A stretch of 7,144 bases of DNA from a bacterium. Its GTDB lineage: Bacteria > Cyanobacteriota > Vampirovibrionia > Gastranaerophilales > Gastranaerophilaceae. The DNA lies in NCBI GenBank assembly GCA_004558955.1, contig SFZC01000190.1, positions 1 to 7,144 of the forward strand, read 5' to 3'. The notes beneath the pieces were generated by a model. That model worked only from the letters and a program-made list of their open reading frames with translations. It was not told the origin of the DNA and ran no database searches. The position numbers were made by a program, and so were the translations under genes. Below are positions 1 through 6,090 of the stretch, piece by piece (within the stretch, counting starts at the first letter, position 1; each line of letters starts with the position of its first letter).

Positions 1-44
1 CGGAATGACGTATTGGAGAGCCTACTAAACGGTTTGTCATTCTG
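1..44. repeat. Split inverted repeat at the left edge
   Basis: CGGAATGAC (1-9) is complementary to GTCATTCTG (36-44) with one G-T wobble, leaving a 26-nt spacer. A short T run follows at 57-62. It could be the hairpin end of a transcription unit lying to the left, or one unit of a dispersed repeat, since motifs like GTCATTCTG recur in many genomes. The window begins inside or at the edge of it, so its true extent is unknown. Confidence 0.35.
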
Positions 45-66
45 AAAACTTAGAAAATTTTTGCGA

Positions 67-96
67 TTGAAAAGAGCAAATTAATTTTCTTATTAT
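67..96 (+). promoter_or_regulatory. Candidate promoter of the pilin-like gene
   Basis: TTGAAA (67-72, 4 of 6 consensus -35 bases) and TATTAT (91-96, 5 of 6 consensus -10 bases) are separated by 18 nt. A start near 103-104 would give a leader of about 36 nt containing the strong Shine-Dalgarno sequence AAGGAG at 123-128. This is a consensus match only. AT-rich DNA gives such matches by chance. Confidence 0.4.
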
Positions 97-139
97 TCAG
101 AATCTGTTTCGAATAACATGAAAAGGAGTACACGAAAAC

Positions 140-820
140 ATGAAAAAACTAGCTTTTACATTGGCGGAAGTATTGATAACACTGGGAATAATCGGTGTGG
201 TTGCTGCGATGACCATGCCGATACTTATGACAAATATCAGAAAGCATCATGCTGAAACTGCTTTGGCAAAGGCTGTTTCAACGCTTAATCAGGTTTTGAA
301 AACTTCGGAACAGGAAAATGGTAACATTTCGGCTCTTGATACAAATAAAATTACTCAGGAACAGTTCATTAACCAATTTATCAAGCCGTATATGAAGGTT
401 TCAGAACTTTGTAATCCGATTACGAAATGCGGTTATACTTCTGCAACTCCTTGGAAATATTTTAACGGGCGTGATGCTGGTGCATACGGCAATCCTAATC
501 ATGGCGGTAGAACTCCATTCTTGGGGGTGGACGGAATTTTGTATACTGTTTCGTTTTTCTCTGATGATAGCGGGGCTCAATCGGCTGATAACAATAACAC
601 TATTATTCTTGACATTAACGGGGCTCAACCACCAAATATTTTTGGTAAAGATGTTTTCTTTTTATATCGCAGAACTGATGTTGATGAAATTACGACTTAC
701 GGATACGACAAGTCGGATGAAGAAGTTAAACAAAATTGTTCTGAAAACGGAAGAGGATTGTATTGTGCAACATTAATTGCCCGTAACGGTTGGAAAATTC
801 CTCGCTCGTACAAGTTCTAA
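140..820 (+). CDS. Type IV pilin-like (pseudopilin) protein with prepilin leader
   Basis: A 226-aa surface or secretion-apparatus protein of the prepilin type. The N-terminus is a short basic leader (MKKLA) followed by FTLAEVLITLGIIG and an unbroken hydrophobic helix to about residue 30. A PilD-type peptidase would cut between Ala5 and Phe6, leaving Phe at +1 and the conserved Glu at +5. The residue before the cut is Ala rather than the usual Gly. The globular part carries Cys91, Cys97, Cys200 and Cys209, which could form two disulfides. It also has a DINGxxxPNxxGxD stretch (about 158-171) and a C-terminal GLYCATLIARNGWKI segment, which I associate with a large pilin-like family in gut Gastranaerophilales. 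The start is well supported by AAGGAG 11 nt upstream. It stands alone with no pilus assembly genes nearby. Whether it is a major pilin, minor pilin or pseudopilin cannot be told. Confidence 0.88.
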   Translation: MKKLAFTLAEVLITLGIIGVVAAMTMPILMTNIRKHHAETALAKAVSTLNQVLKTSEQENGNISALDTNKITQEQFINQFIKPYMKVSELCNPITKCGYTSATPWKYFNGRDAGAYGNPNHGGRTPFLGVDGILYTVSFFSDDSGAQSADNNNTIILDINGAQPPNIFGKDVFFLYRRTDVDEITTYGYDKSDEEVKQNCSENGRGLYCATLIARNGWKIPRSYKF

Positions 821-821
821 A

Positions 822-1662
822 CTAGGCTCTCGGGTGAGTTTCGTTGTAAACTTCTTTCATGTGTTGCATTGAAATGTGGGTGTAAATTTGAGTATTTGAA
901 ATACTTGCGTGTCCCAAAAGCTCTTGTACCACTCTTAAATCCGCACCGTTTTCTATTAAATGAGTTGCGAAGCTGTGGCGGAACATGTGCGGGGTGACTT
1001 TTTTAGGAAGTTCGATTTTTTCAACGATGTCATTTATCACGTTTCGCACCATTTTTGATTGAAGTCGGTAGCCTGTTTTGTTGATAAAAACGGGGCTGTC
1101 GTCTTGGATTGGCGGAATTGGATAACCTTTTGCAACAAGGGGACGGGCAACCTCTATGTAACCTTGCAAATATCTTTTTGCACGGTCTGTAATCAGGATA
1201 ATTCTTTCTTTTGCACCTTTACCAAAGACAGTAATTTCGTTATTTTCCAGGTTAAGATTGCCGAAATTCAGCCCGCTGAGTTCTGAAATTCGCATTCCGC
1301 TGGCCCAAAGAAGTTCCAAAATCGCACGATTTCTGTAACCTGCGGGGGTATCGATATTCACGTTGTTCAAAATCTGTTCGACTTCATCTGTTGTGAGGAA
1401 TTTGGGCAACGATTTCGGTCGTTTGGGGGATATTAAGTTTTCGGCGGGATTATTTTCTATTTTTTGCTCTCTATGCAAGTATTTATAAAAGGTTAATTTT
1501 TGCAAAATTTATATGCTCACATTCTTCATCACCAAGCCATATCAAAAAAGCTAAAATGTCAGAATAGTAGGCTTTTGCCGTGTGTTGCGAAAAATTCTTT
1601 TCCACTAATATGTAAGATTTGAAATCTTCTAAATCCTGTTTAGATTTTGCGTTTAATACCAT
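822..1662 (-). pseudogene. xer: XerC/XerD-type tyrosine recombinase, broken by an internal out-of-frame deletion
   Basis: Xer recombinases resolve chromosome dimers at dif; XerC and XerD act together. The gene lies in two frames. The N-terminal piece (1662 down to a stop at 1483, 59 aa) starts MVLNAKSKQDLEDF after an AAGG about 8 nt upstream. It carries the first half of the core-binding domain (VEKNFSQHTAKAYYSDI). The rest (continuous in frame from 1505 to 822) resumes at FYKYLHREQ and holds the whole catalytic domain. Numbered from 1505, the catalytic residues are Arg72 (GMRISEL), Lys96 (GKG), His173 and Arg176 (HMFRH), His199 (LLGH) and Tyr208 (QIYTH). It ends in the typical HPRA. Compared from memory with E. 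coli XerD (about 298 aa), roughly 25-28 residues, the later helices of the core-binding domain, are missing at about 1495-1503, and the frame shifts there. A 227-aa product from TTG at 1505 would lack a DNA-clamping domain. Whether it is XerC, XerD or a single Xer is unclear. A sequencing or assembly error is possible. Confidence 0.85.
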
Positions 1663-1683
1663 ACAAATACCTTATTGCTTTTT

Positions 1684-1699
1684 TATAATAAGTATTATA
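1684..1699. promoter_or_regulatory. Symmetric pair of -10 boxes in the divergent xer/TPR region
   Basis: TATAATA (1684-1690) and TATTATA (1693-1699) are perfect 7-bp inverted arms around AG. This places a consensus TATAAT on the plus strand (1684-1689, toward the TPR gene) and another on the minus strand (1699-1694, toward xer). Implied starts are near 1696 (+) and 1687 (-), giving leaders of about 50 and 25 nt. Neither has a good -35. An alternative rightward promoter is TTGCTT (1675-1680), 17 nt, TACAAT (1698-1703). Function is inferred from motif and position only. Confidence 0.4.
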
Positions 1700-1736
1700 C
1701 AATATTTTCAGAATATAGAATAGTTATTAAGCAAAA

Positions 1737-1744
1737 GTGGGTGA
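1737..1744 (+). promoter_or_regulatory. Ribosome binding site that decides the TPR gene start
   Basis: GTGGGTGA matches 6 of 8 bases of the extended Shine-Dalgarno GGAGGTGA and ends 4 nt before the ATG at 1749. The GTG at 1737 is in frame and could be read as a start. It has no Shine-Dalgarno of its own and is better explained as part of this site. Confidence 0.5.
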
Positions 1745-1748
1745 AAAC

Positions 1749-3557
1749 ATGAATTGTAAAAAAGTTTTAATAATGTCATTGATTGCAACATCTTGTATTC
1801 TTTCTGCCCCTAATGATTCTACAGCCCAAACTTTGAAGGTCGGTGTGTCTGTATCAAAAAGTTACGTGGATATCAGCCGTATGATTGAATACAACAATTA
1901 TGAAGATGCTGATAAACGCTTAAAAGAGATTTTGTCAAAAAATCCTAATGATATTGATGCGAAATCGTTACAATTAATTTCGCAGGCAAAACAATATAAA
2001 TTGGCTCCGGCTCAATCTGAGTTAGACAGATTGTTAAAAACTTATCCTAACAAACCGGAACTTCACTATGCACAAGGTATGGTTTACTTGATGCGTGGAA
2101 CATCTTCAGACGTTGAGTACATCAAAAATATTCGTAACTTGTCAAATGCGGCAATAAAAGAATTTATGAAGGCAGTTGAGCTTGACCCTACATATTTCCA
2201 AGCATACAATGCAATGGGTGTTGCAACTTTGAAATTGGGCAACAAAAAAGATGCTCAGGATTTGTTCAAAATGTCTTTAAAACACAACCCTAATTACGCT
2301 CCTGCGTATGACAACTTAGGTAACGTTTCTATGCTTGACGGTGATTTGGATCAAGCGGAAAAATATTATTTACAATCAATCAAATGTAACTCACACAACC
2401 CGACTTCAATGTACCACATGGGACAGGTTGAGGCTCGCAGAGGTGATTATACAAAAGCATTGACTTGGTTGAACCACTCCTTACATATCAACCCTAATTC
2501 ATCTCCAGGGTGGAACTTGCAAGGTGAATTGTACTTAAAACAAGGTAACCAAGCGGCAGCAATTAACTCTTTCAAAAAAGCGATTTATGTAAAACCTGAA
2601 AACTCTCGTCCGTATATCAACCTTGCAGGTGTATATGAAAGACGTGCAGACCATGAATTTGCAATGGAAGAATTGAAAACAGCAATTATCTTAAATCCTA
2701 ACTACAAAGAAGGTATTTTAAGAGTTGCGAATATGTCTTTGGAAACTAAAAAATATCAACAAGCTTTGGAATACTATTCAAGATTGTTGGGTGATACGAC
2801 TTATAACAACACCGCAATTATCGGCTTGGCTAATACTTACTATGAAATGGCTAAAGATACCGCAGATAGCCGTGATTACACTACGAACAAAGACGTTTAC
2901 TTGGCTTATGACTATGTAAACGAAGCAATCCAAAGAACTCCAAACGATTTGAAACTTCACTTGGCTAAAATTAAATTGGGTAAAATTACCCACCAGATGG
3001 AGTTAACAAACGACAACTTGAATTATATTATTCAAGCAGCAAGCAACAGTTTGATGGATACGGTTATCAAGGGTGAAGCTTATCTTTCTTTGGGTAGAGA
3101 AAGAGATGCGGTTTATACATTTGAAAACGCTATCAATTTTGCTAACACTATTGATGATGAGTTGTATTTGTCAGAAATTCTTGTTCAACATAAACAATTC
3201 AGAACAGCAAGAAAGGCTTTGCAAAAAGTTTTGATGGCTGATTCAACAAACAGAATTGCTTTGAACGGTCTTCACTATATCGACTTGTGCGAAATGAAAT
3301 CAAACGAATTCTTTGAAATCGCATTACGTCAATACAAAGAAGGCAATTACGCATCAGCGATTGAATATTGTAACAGAGCAATCGACTTCTATCACAATGC
3401 ACCGTCTATTGCTAAGTTGAAGGCTCAATCTTACGAAGCGGAAGGTAACTATCAAGGTGCCGTTAAATATTATACTCAATACTTGGCACTTGCACCAAAT
3501 GCTTCCGATAAAGATGCGGTTGTTCAAAGAATCAACGTATTTAGACAAAGATTATAA
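1749..3557 (+). CDS. Exported TPR-repeat protein
   Basis: A 602-aa protein from the preferred ATG (606 aa if GTG at 1737 is used). Residues 1-26 form a signal peptide: basic MNCKK, hydrophobic core VLIMSLIATSCILSA, and a probable signal peptidase I site STA-QT. The TSC at 14-16 also fits a loose lipobox, so a lipoprotein is an alternative. Nearly all the rest is tetratricopeptide repeats. The clearest run is from about 145 to 345, with repeats such as AYNAMGVATLKLGNKKDA, AYDNLGNVSMLDGDLDQA and PGWNLQGELYLKQGNQAA, each ending in a helix like FKKAIYVKPENS. More divergent repeats follow to about 475. A clear terminal pair runs from about 525 to 585 (YKEGNYASAIEYCNRAI and YEAEGNYQGAVKYYTQYL). TPR arrays are protein-binding scaffolds, here probably outside the cytoplasmic membrane; no catalytic domain is seen. 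Asn, Phe and His codons look more C-ending than in neighbouring genes, by eye, which may mean high expression. Partner and role are unknown. Confidence 0.9.
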   Translation: MNCKKVLIMSLIATSCILSAPNDSTAQTLKVGVSVSKSYVDISRMIEYNNYEDADKRLKEILSKNPNDIDAKSLQLISQAKQYKLAPAQSELDRLLKTYPNKPELHYAQGMVYLMRGTSSDVEYIKNIRNLSNAAIKEFMKAVELDPTYFQAYNAMGVATLKLGNKKDAQDLFKMSLKHNPNYAPAYDNLGNVSMLDGDLDQAEKYYLQSIKCNSHNPTSMYHMGQVEARRGDYTKALTWLNHSLHINPNSSPGWNLQGELYLKQGNQAAAINSFKKAIYVKPENSRPYINLAGVYERRADHEFAMEELKTAIILNPNYKEGILRVANMSLETKKYQQALEYYSRLLGDTTYNNTAIIGLANTYYEMAKDTADSRDYTTNKDVYLAYDYVNEAIQRTPNDLKLHLAKIKLGKITHQMELTNDNLNYIIQAASNSLMDTVIKGEAYLSLGRERDAVYTFENAINFANTIDDELYLSEILVQHKQFRTARKALQKVLMADSTNRIALNGLHYIDLCEMKSNEFFEIALRQYKEGNYASAIEYCNRAIDFYHNAPSIAKLKAQSYEAEGNYQGAVKYYTQYLALAPNASDKDAVVQRINVFRQRL

Positions 3558-3566
3558 TTTATAATC
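3550..3566. repeat. 17-bp perfect palindrome across the TPR stop codon
   Basis: GATTATAA (3550-3557) is the exact reverse complement of TTATAATC (3559-3566), with one central T. It contains the TPR stop codon (TAA 3555-3557) and a plus-strand TATAAT at 3560-3565. That TATAAT ends only 4 nt before the ATG at 3570, so it could be a -10 box for a nearly leaderless transcript of the next gene, or a protein-binding dyad. There is no T tract after it, so it is not a standard terminator. Confidence 0.4.
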
Positions 3567-3569
3567 ACT

Positions 3570-3833
3570 ATGAAGAAAAAAAAATTCGATATAAGAAAAA
3601 CATTTGAAACCTTTTTGAGAGAGCCTCTTAGTATTTTGACTGAGGGGCTGTTTCAAATCGTGAATGTTCAGGCGAATATCTTTAATCAGGAATCGTCATT
3701 TAATATCGACTTTTTGAATAACAAAACACAGTTAACTGTTGTGAATAATGAGAAAATGTGCAATTTGTTCAGAACAGTGTTGTATAAAAGCAAAGTTAAA
3801 GAGATAAAAGAAAAGAGTTCGGTAACAAAATGA
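3570..3833 (+). CDS. Small conserved-looking protein of unknown function
   Basis: An 87-aa protein with no function I can assign. It begins with a basic MKKKK and has no signal peptide or membrane helix. Two amphipathic segments (about 10-34, FETFLREPLSILTEGLFQIV, and about 60-80, NEKMCNLFRTVLYKSKVKEI) flank a strand-like middle (FNIDFLNNKTQLTVVNN). The C-terminus is Lys/Glu rich. It starts 12 nt after the TPR stop and its stop overlaps the engB start (ATGA at 3830-3833), so it is probably co-transcribed and translationally coupled to engB. No Shine-Dalgarno precedes its ATG; the upstream sequence is the palindrome with TATAAT. Coding is supported by its tight packing and the absence of a better frame, but the family is unrecognised. 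Confidence 0.7.
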   Translation: MKKKKFDIRKTFETFLREPLSILTEGLFQIVNVQANIFNQESSFNIDFLNNKTQLTVVNNEKMCNLFRTVLYKSKVKEIKEKSSVTK

Positions 3834-4323
3834 AACCCTTTATGAATGCAAAATTTTTGATTAGTGCGGAAAAATTGAGCCAGTGCCCTGACTATACCTT
3901 GTCTGAATTTCCGTTATTGGGACGTTCAAATGTCGGAAAGTCCTCATTTATAAATGGTTTGGCGAATAATAAAAAATTGGCAAGAACGTCCAATGTTCCG
4001 GGGAAAACTCGTTTGATAAATTTTTTCAATTTTTCTGATGAATTTATGATTGCGGACTTGCCCTTAAATCTTTGGTGCAACTTGTTGATGCAAGACATGA
4101 ATTGCAAAAAAATGATTACCAAATGAGAGAGTGGGTTTTGGCATATAATTTGCCGATAATTACTGTGGTTACAAAGATTGATTGTATTTCAAAAAATAAA
4201 ATTCAAAGCAGTTTGGCACATGTGAGAAAAGAATTTGGGGGCGAAATTTTCCCGTTCAGTGCCGTAGATAATCGATATAATGAAGATATTTTAATAAGAT
4301 TAACAAGTGGTGTTGAGGAGTAA
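3830..4323 (+). pseudogene. engB: EngB (YsxC/YihA) ribosome-biogenesis GTPase, broken by an internal out-of-frame deletion
   Basis: EngB is a GTPase needed for assembly of the large ribosomal subunit and is essential in several bacteria. The first frame (from ATG 3830) gives the family N-terminus: G1 P-loop GRSNVGKSS (31-39), G2 region PGKT (57-60) and the start of G3 as DLP (76-78). It then leaves the family and stops at 4124-4126. Family sequence resumes in another frame at about 4063 with LKSLVQLVDARHELQKND. It continues through G4 TKID (position 34 counted from 4072) and a G5-like SAV to the stop at 4323. Compared from memory with B. subtilis YsxC, about 28 residues are missing at 4060-4066. 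They include the invariant Gly after DxP, the rest of G3/switch II and the following helix. The encoded pieces cannot form an active GTPase. Both flanks are otherwise clean, so the lesion is recent or is an assembly error. The start overlaps the previous stop by 4 nt. Confidence 0.88.
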
Positions 4324-4339
4324 CTCTTTTCTGTTTTTA

Positions 4340-4348
4340 TGCTATCAT
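4340..4348 (+). promoter_or_regulatory. Candidate extended -10 promoter for the flavodiiron gene
   Basis: TGCTATCAT fits the extended -10 pattern TGnTATAAT with one mismatch, and no -35 is evident. Transcription would start near 4355, leaving a leader of about 22 nt with the Shine-Dalgarno ATAGGAG at 4364-4370. It would let the flavodiiron gene be expressed apart from the broken engB. Motif evidence only. Confidence 0.35.
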
Positions 4349-4376
4349 TTATTTGCTGGAAAGATAGGAGAAAAAA

Positions 4377-5585
4377 ATGTATAATGTGAAAAAGATAAAA
4401 GACGACTTGTACTGGGTCGGTGCTAATGACAGACGAATTGCACTTTTTGAAAGTGTTTATCCTGTACCGACAGGCATTTCTTATAATTCATATTTGTTAG
4501 TTGATGAAAAAACTGTTTTATTAGATACGGTTGATAGGGCAGTTACTCATCAATTTGTGGAAAATGTGACTCATGTCTTGGACGGAAAACCGCTTGATTA
4601 CTTGGTTATTAACCACATGGAACCTGACCATTGTGCGGAAATCCCGACAATAGTTGCAAAATATCCTGAGGTTAAAATTGTATGTAATGCAAAAATCAAA
4701 ACGATGATTGATCAATTCTTTGATTTTGATTTGCCCGAAACTCAATATATGCTAGTAAAAGAAGGCGATACTTTGCAAACCGGTAAACACAAGTTGACTT
4801 TTGTGTTTGCTCCAATGGTTCATTGGCCTGAAGTTATGGTTACTTATGATACGGTTGACAAAATTTTGTTCTCGGCGGATGCATTTGGTACTTTCGGGGC
4901 TATTGACGGTAATATTTTTGCTGATGAAGTTGATTTTGATTACCGTTATATGGACGAGGCAAGAAGATATTATACAAATATTGTCGGCAAATACGGACCG
5001 CAAGTTCAAGCAATCTTGAAGAAGGCTTCAGGGTTGGATATTCAAATGATTTGCCCATTGCACGGTCCTGTTTGGAGAAACGATTTGGGCAAATTTATTG
5101 ATAAATATCAAAAATGGTCAACTTATACACCTGAATTAAATTCTGTGTTGGTTGTGTATGCTTCGGTTTATGGCGGAACACAGAATGCAGCTGAAATTTT
5201 GGCATCAAAACTTGCAGATTTGGGCGTTAAGGATATTAAAATGTATGATGTTTCGACCGTAAATTGTTCTTATATTTTGTCGGATGCGTTCAAGTATTCG
5301 CACATTGTGTTTGCGTCAACGACTTATAACAACGGAATTTTTCTGAATATGGAAAACTTGTTGCATGATATTGTTGCACATAATCTTCAAAACAGAAAAA
5401 TCGCCCTTGTTGAAAACGGCAGTTGGGCACCTGTTGCCGGTAAATTGATGAGTGAATTGGTAAGTAAAATGAAGAATGTTGAAATTATTGAACCAAAAGT
5501 TACAGTAAAATCGACAGTAAAACCTTCAAAAGAAGAAGAACTTGAAAACCTTGCTCAAACGATTGCAAAATCAGTGCTTGGTTAA
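4377..5585 (+). CDS. fprA: Class A flavodiiron protein (FprA-type oxygen/NO reductase)
   Basis: A 402-aa cytoplasmic enzyme that reduces O2 to water, or NO to N2O, protecting anaerobes. Electrons usually come from rubredoxin or F420H2. The N-terminal metallo-beta-lactamase-like domain (about 1-250) has the full diiron ligand set: His80, Glu82 and Asp84 in NHMEPDHCAE, His149 in PMVHW, Asp168 in FSADAFG and His229 in CPLHG. The C-terminal flavodoxin domain (about 255-402) has the FMN phosphate loop SVYGGTQ (263-269) and later flavin-contact loops around STTYNNG (314-320) and ENGSWAP (346-352). Length fits the two-domain class A form, with no fused rubredoxin or flavin reductase, so the electron donor is encoded elsewhere. 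The start is supported by AGGAG 6 nt upstream. It lies 53 bp after engB and is followed by a terminator. Identity is firm; the choice between O2 and NO as main substrate cannot be read from sequence. Confidence 0.95.
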   Translation: MYNVKKIKDDLYWVGANDRRIALFESVYPVPTGISYNSYLLVDEKTVLLDTVDRAVTHQFVENVTHVLDGKPLDYLVINHMEPDHCAEIPTIVAKYPEVKIVCNAKIKTMIDQFFDFDLPETQYMLVKEGDTLQTGKHKLTFVFAPMVHWPEVMVTYDTVDKILFSADAFGTFGAIDGNIFADEVDFDYRYMDEARRYYTNIVGKYGPQVQAILKKASGLDIQMICPLHGPVWRNDLGKFIDKYQKWSTYTPELNSVLVVYASVYGGTQNAAEILASKLADLGVKDIKMYDVSTVNCSYILSDAFKYSHIVFASTTYNNGIFLNMENLLHDIVAHNLQNRKIALVENGSWAPVAGKLMSELVSKMKNVEIIEPKVTVKSTVKPSKEEELENLAQTIAKSVLG

Positions 5586-5606
5586 TTGGGTTTGATGTTT
5601 TTATAG

Positions 5607-5637
5607 GACGGTGTGGTGATTTTCTACACCGTCTTTT
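5607..5637 (+). terminator. Rho-independent terminator after the flavodiiron gene
   Basis: GACGGTGTGG (5607-5616) pairs with CTACACCGTC (5624-5633). This gives a 10-bp stem with one G-U pair and a 7-nt loop, followed directly by TTTT. It begins 22 nt after the stop codon and closes the rightward cluster. Confidence 0.88.
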
Positions 5638-5684
5638 ATAATTTTAAAGAATTTTGTGAACAAATGTAACAAATTGAGCCGTTC

Positions 5685-5704
5685 TTGAAATTGGACGATT
5701 TCAA
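5685..5704. promoter_or_regulatory. Dyad (possible operator) upstream of the 108-aa protein
   Basis: TTGAAAT (5685-5691) and ATTTCAA (5698-5704) are perfect 7-bp inverted arms with a 6-nt gap. The dyad covers the putative -35 element at 5691-5696, a common position for a repressor site. No regulator is encoded nearby. The arms are AT-rich, so chance is possible. Confidence 0.4.
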
Positions 5705-5719
5705 AATCCTTTGTATAAG
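5691..5719 (+). promoter_or_regulatory. Candidate promoter of the 108-aa protein
   Basis: TTGGAC (5691-5696) and TATAAG (5714-5719, 5 of 6 consensus bases) are 17 nt apart. A start near 5726 would give a leader of about 28 nt with a strong AAGGAG (5741-5746) 7 nt before the ATG. A promoter is needed here because a terminator separates this gene from the cluster to its left. Confidence 0.45.
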
Positions 5720-5753
5720 AGAGAGCAATATAAAATAAATAAGGAGACGAGAT

Positions 5754-6080
5754 ATGGCATTTTTAGCATTGGCAAGTCAAAAAAGTTTAATGATGTTACA
5801 AAAGAACTTTTTACAATTTCAGTACACATCAATTATGAACCAAACACAAGCGGCAACTGCACAAATGACTGCGATTGAACGTAGTTATGCTGGTTCAGAT
5901 GACGATTACACGGAAGATGCGTCTTACATCTATTATCAAGATTTGAGTGACCAACTTGAAACTGAAAAAGATTCACTGGATTCGCAATTAACTGCGATTG
6001 AAAACGAAATTTCAGGTTTGAAGACACTTGTTCAAAACAACATCAAATCAAGTTGTACACTAAACTTAATCAATTCGTAG
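5754..6080 (+). CDS. Small helical (coiled-coil) protein of unknown function
   Basis: A 108-aa protein. It starts MAFLALASQKS and has an almost fully helical pattern in two parts: about 5-45 (rich in Met, Gln, Ala and Leu) and about 58-97, where LSDQLETEKDSLDSQLTAIENEISGLKTLV shows coiled-coil heptads (positions 64-93, given here by its start: LSDQLETEKDSLDSQ). An acidic loop, GSDDDYTEDA, joins them. The tail NIKSSCTLNLINS has a single Cys. There is no signal peptide, membrane segment or known catalytic motif. I recall similar short proteins in gut Gastranaerophilales genomes, but no function. The helix-loop-helix shape and length invite comparison with small secreted hairpin proteins such as WXG100 or needle subunits, but no WXG motif is present, so that is speculation. 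It has its own promoter and a strong ribosome site, and ends 7 bp from the oppositely oriented folD. Confidence 0.8.
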   Translation: MAFLALASQKSLMMLQKNFLQFQYTSIMNQTQAATAQMTAIERSYAGSDDDYTEDASYIYYQDLSDQLETEKDSLDSQLTAIENEISGLKTLVQNNIKSSCTLNLINS

Positions 6081-6090
6081 TAATTGATTA
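6067..6090. terminator. AT-rich hairpin shared by two convergent gene ends
   Basis: TAATCAATT (6067-6075) and AATTGATTA (6082-6090) form a perfect 9-bp stem with a 6-nt loop. The loop contains the TAG stop of the 108-aa gene (6078-6080), and the right arm contains the folD stop (6088-6090). On the plus strand TTTTT follows about 6 nt later (6096-6101 region). It may act as a weak bidirectional terminator. The stem has only one G-C pair, so efficiency is doubtful. Confidence 0.35.

Noticed and set aside
1483..1505. Programmed frameshift or translational bypass joining the two xer pieces
   Set aside because: A frame change alone would not restore the missing 25 or so residues; coding sequence itself is absent.
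4055..4126. Two separate overlapping genes in place of engB
   Set aside because: Both frames match consecutive parts of one GTPase family, with the N-terminal part ending mid-motif (DLP without Gly). That is a broken gene, not two genes.
5586..5753. Small RNA or riboswitch between the flavodiiron gene and the 108-aa gene
   Set aside because: The only strong structure is the terminator; the rest is explained by a promoter and dyad, with no known riboswitch core visible.
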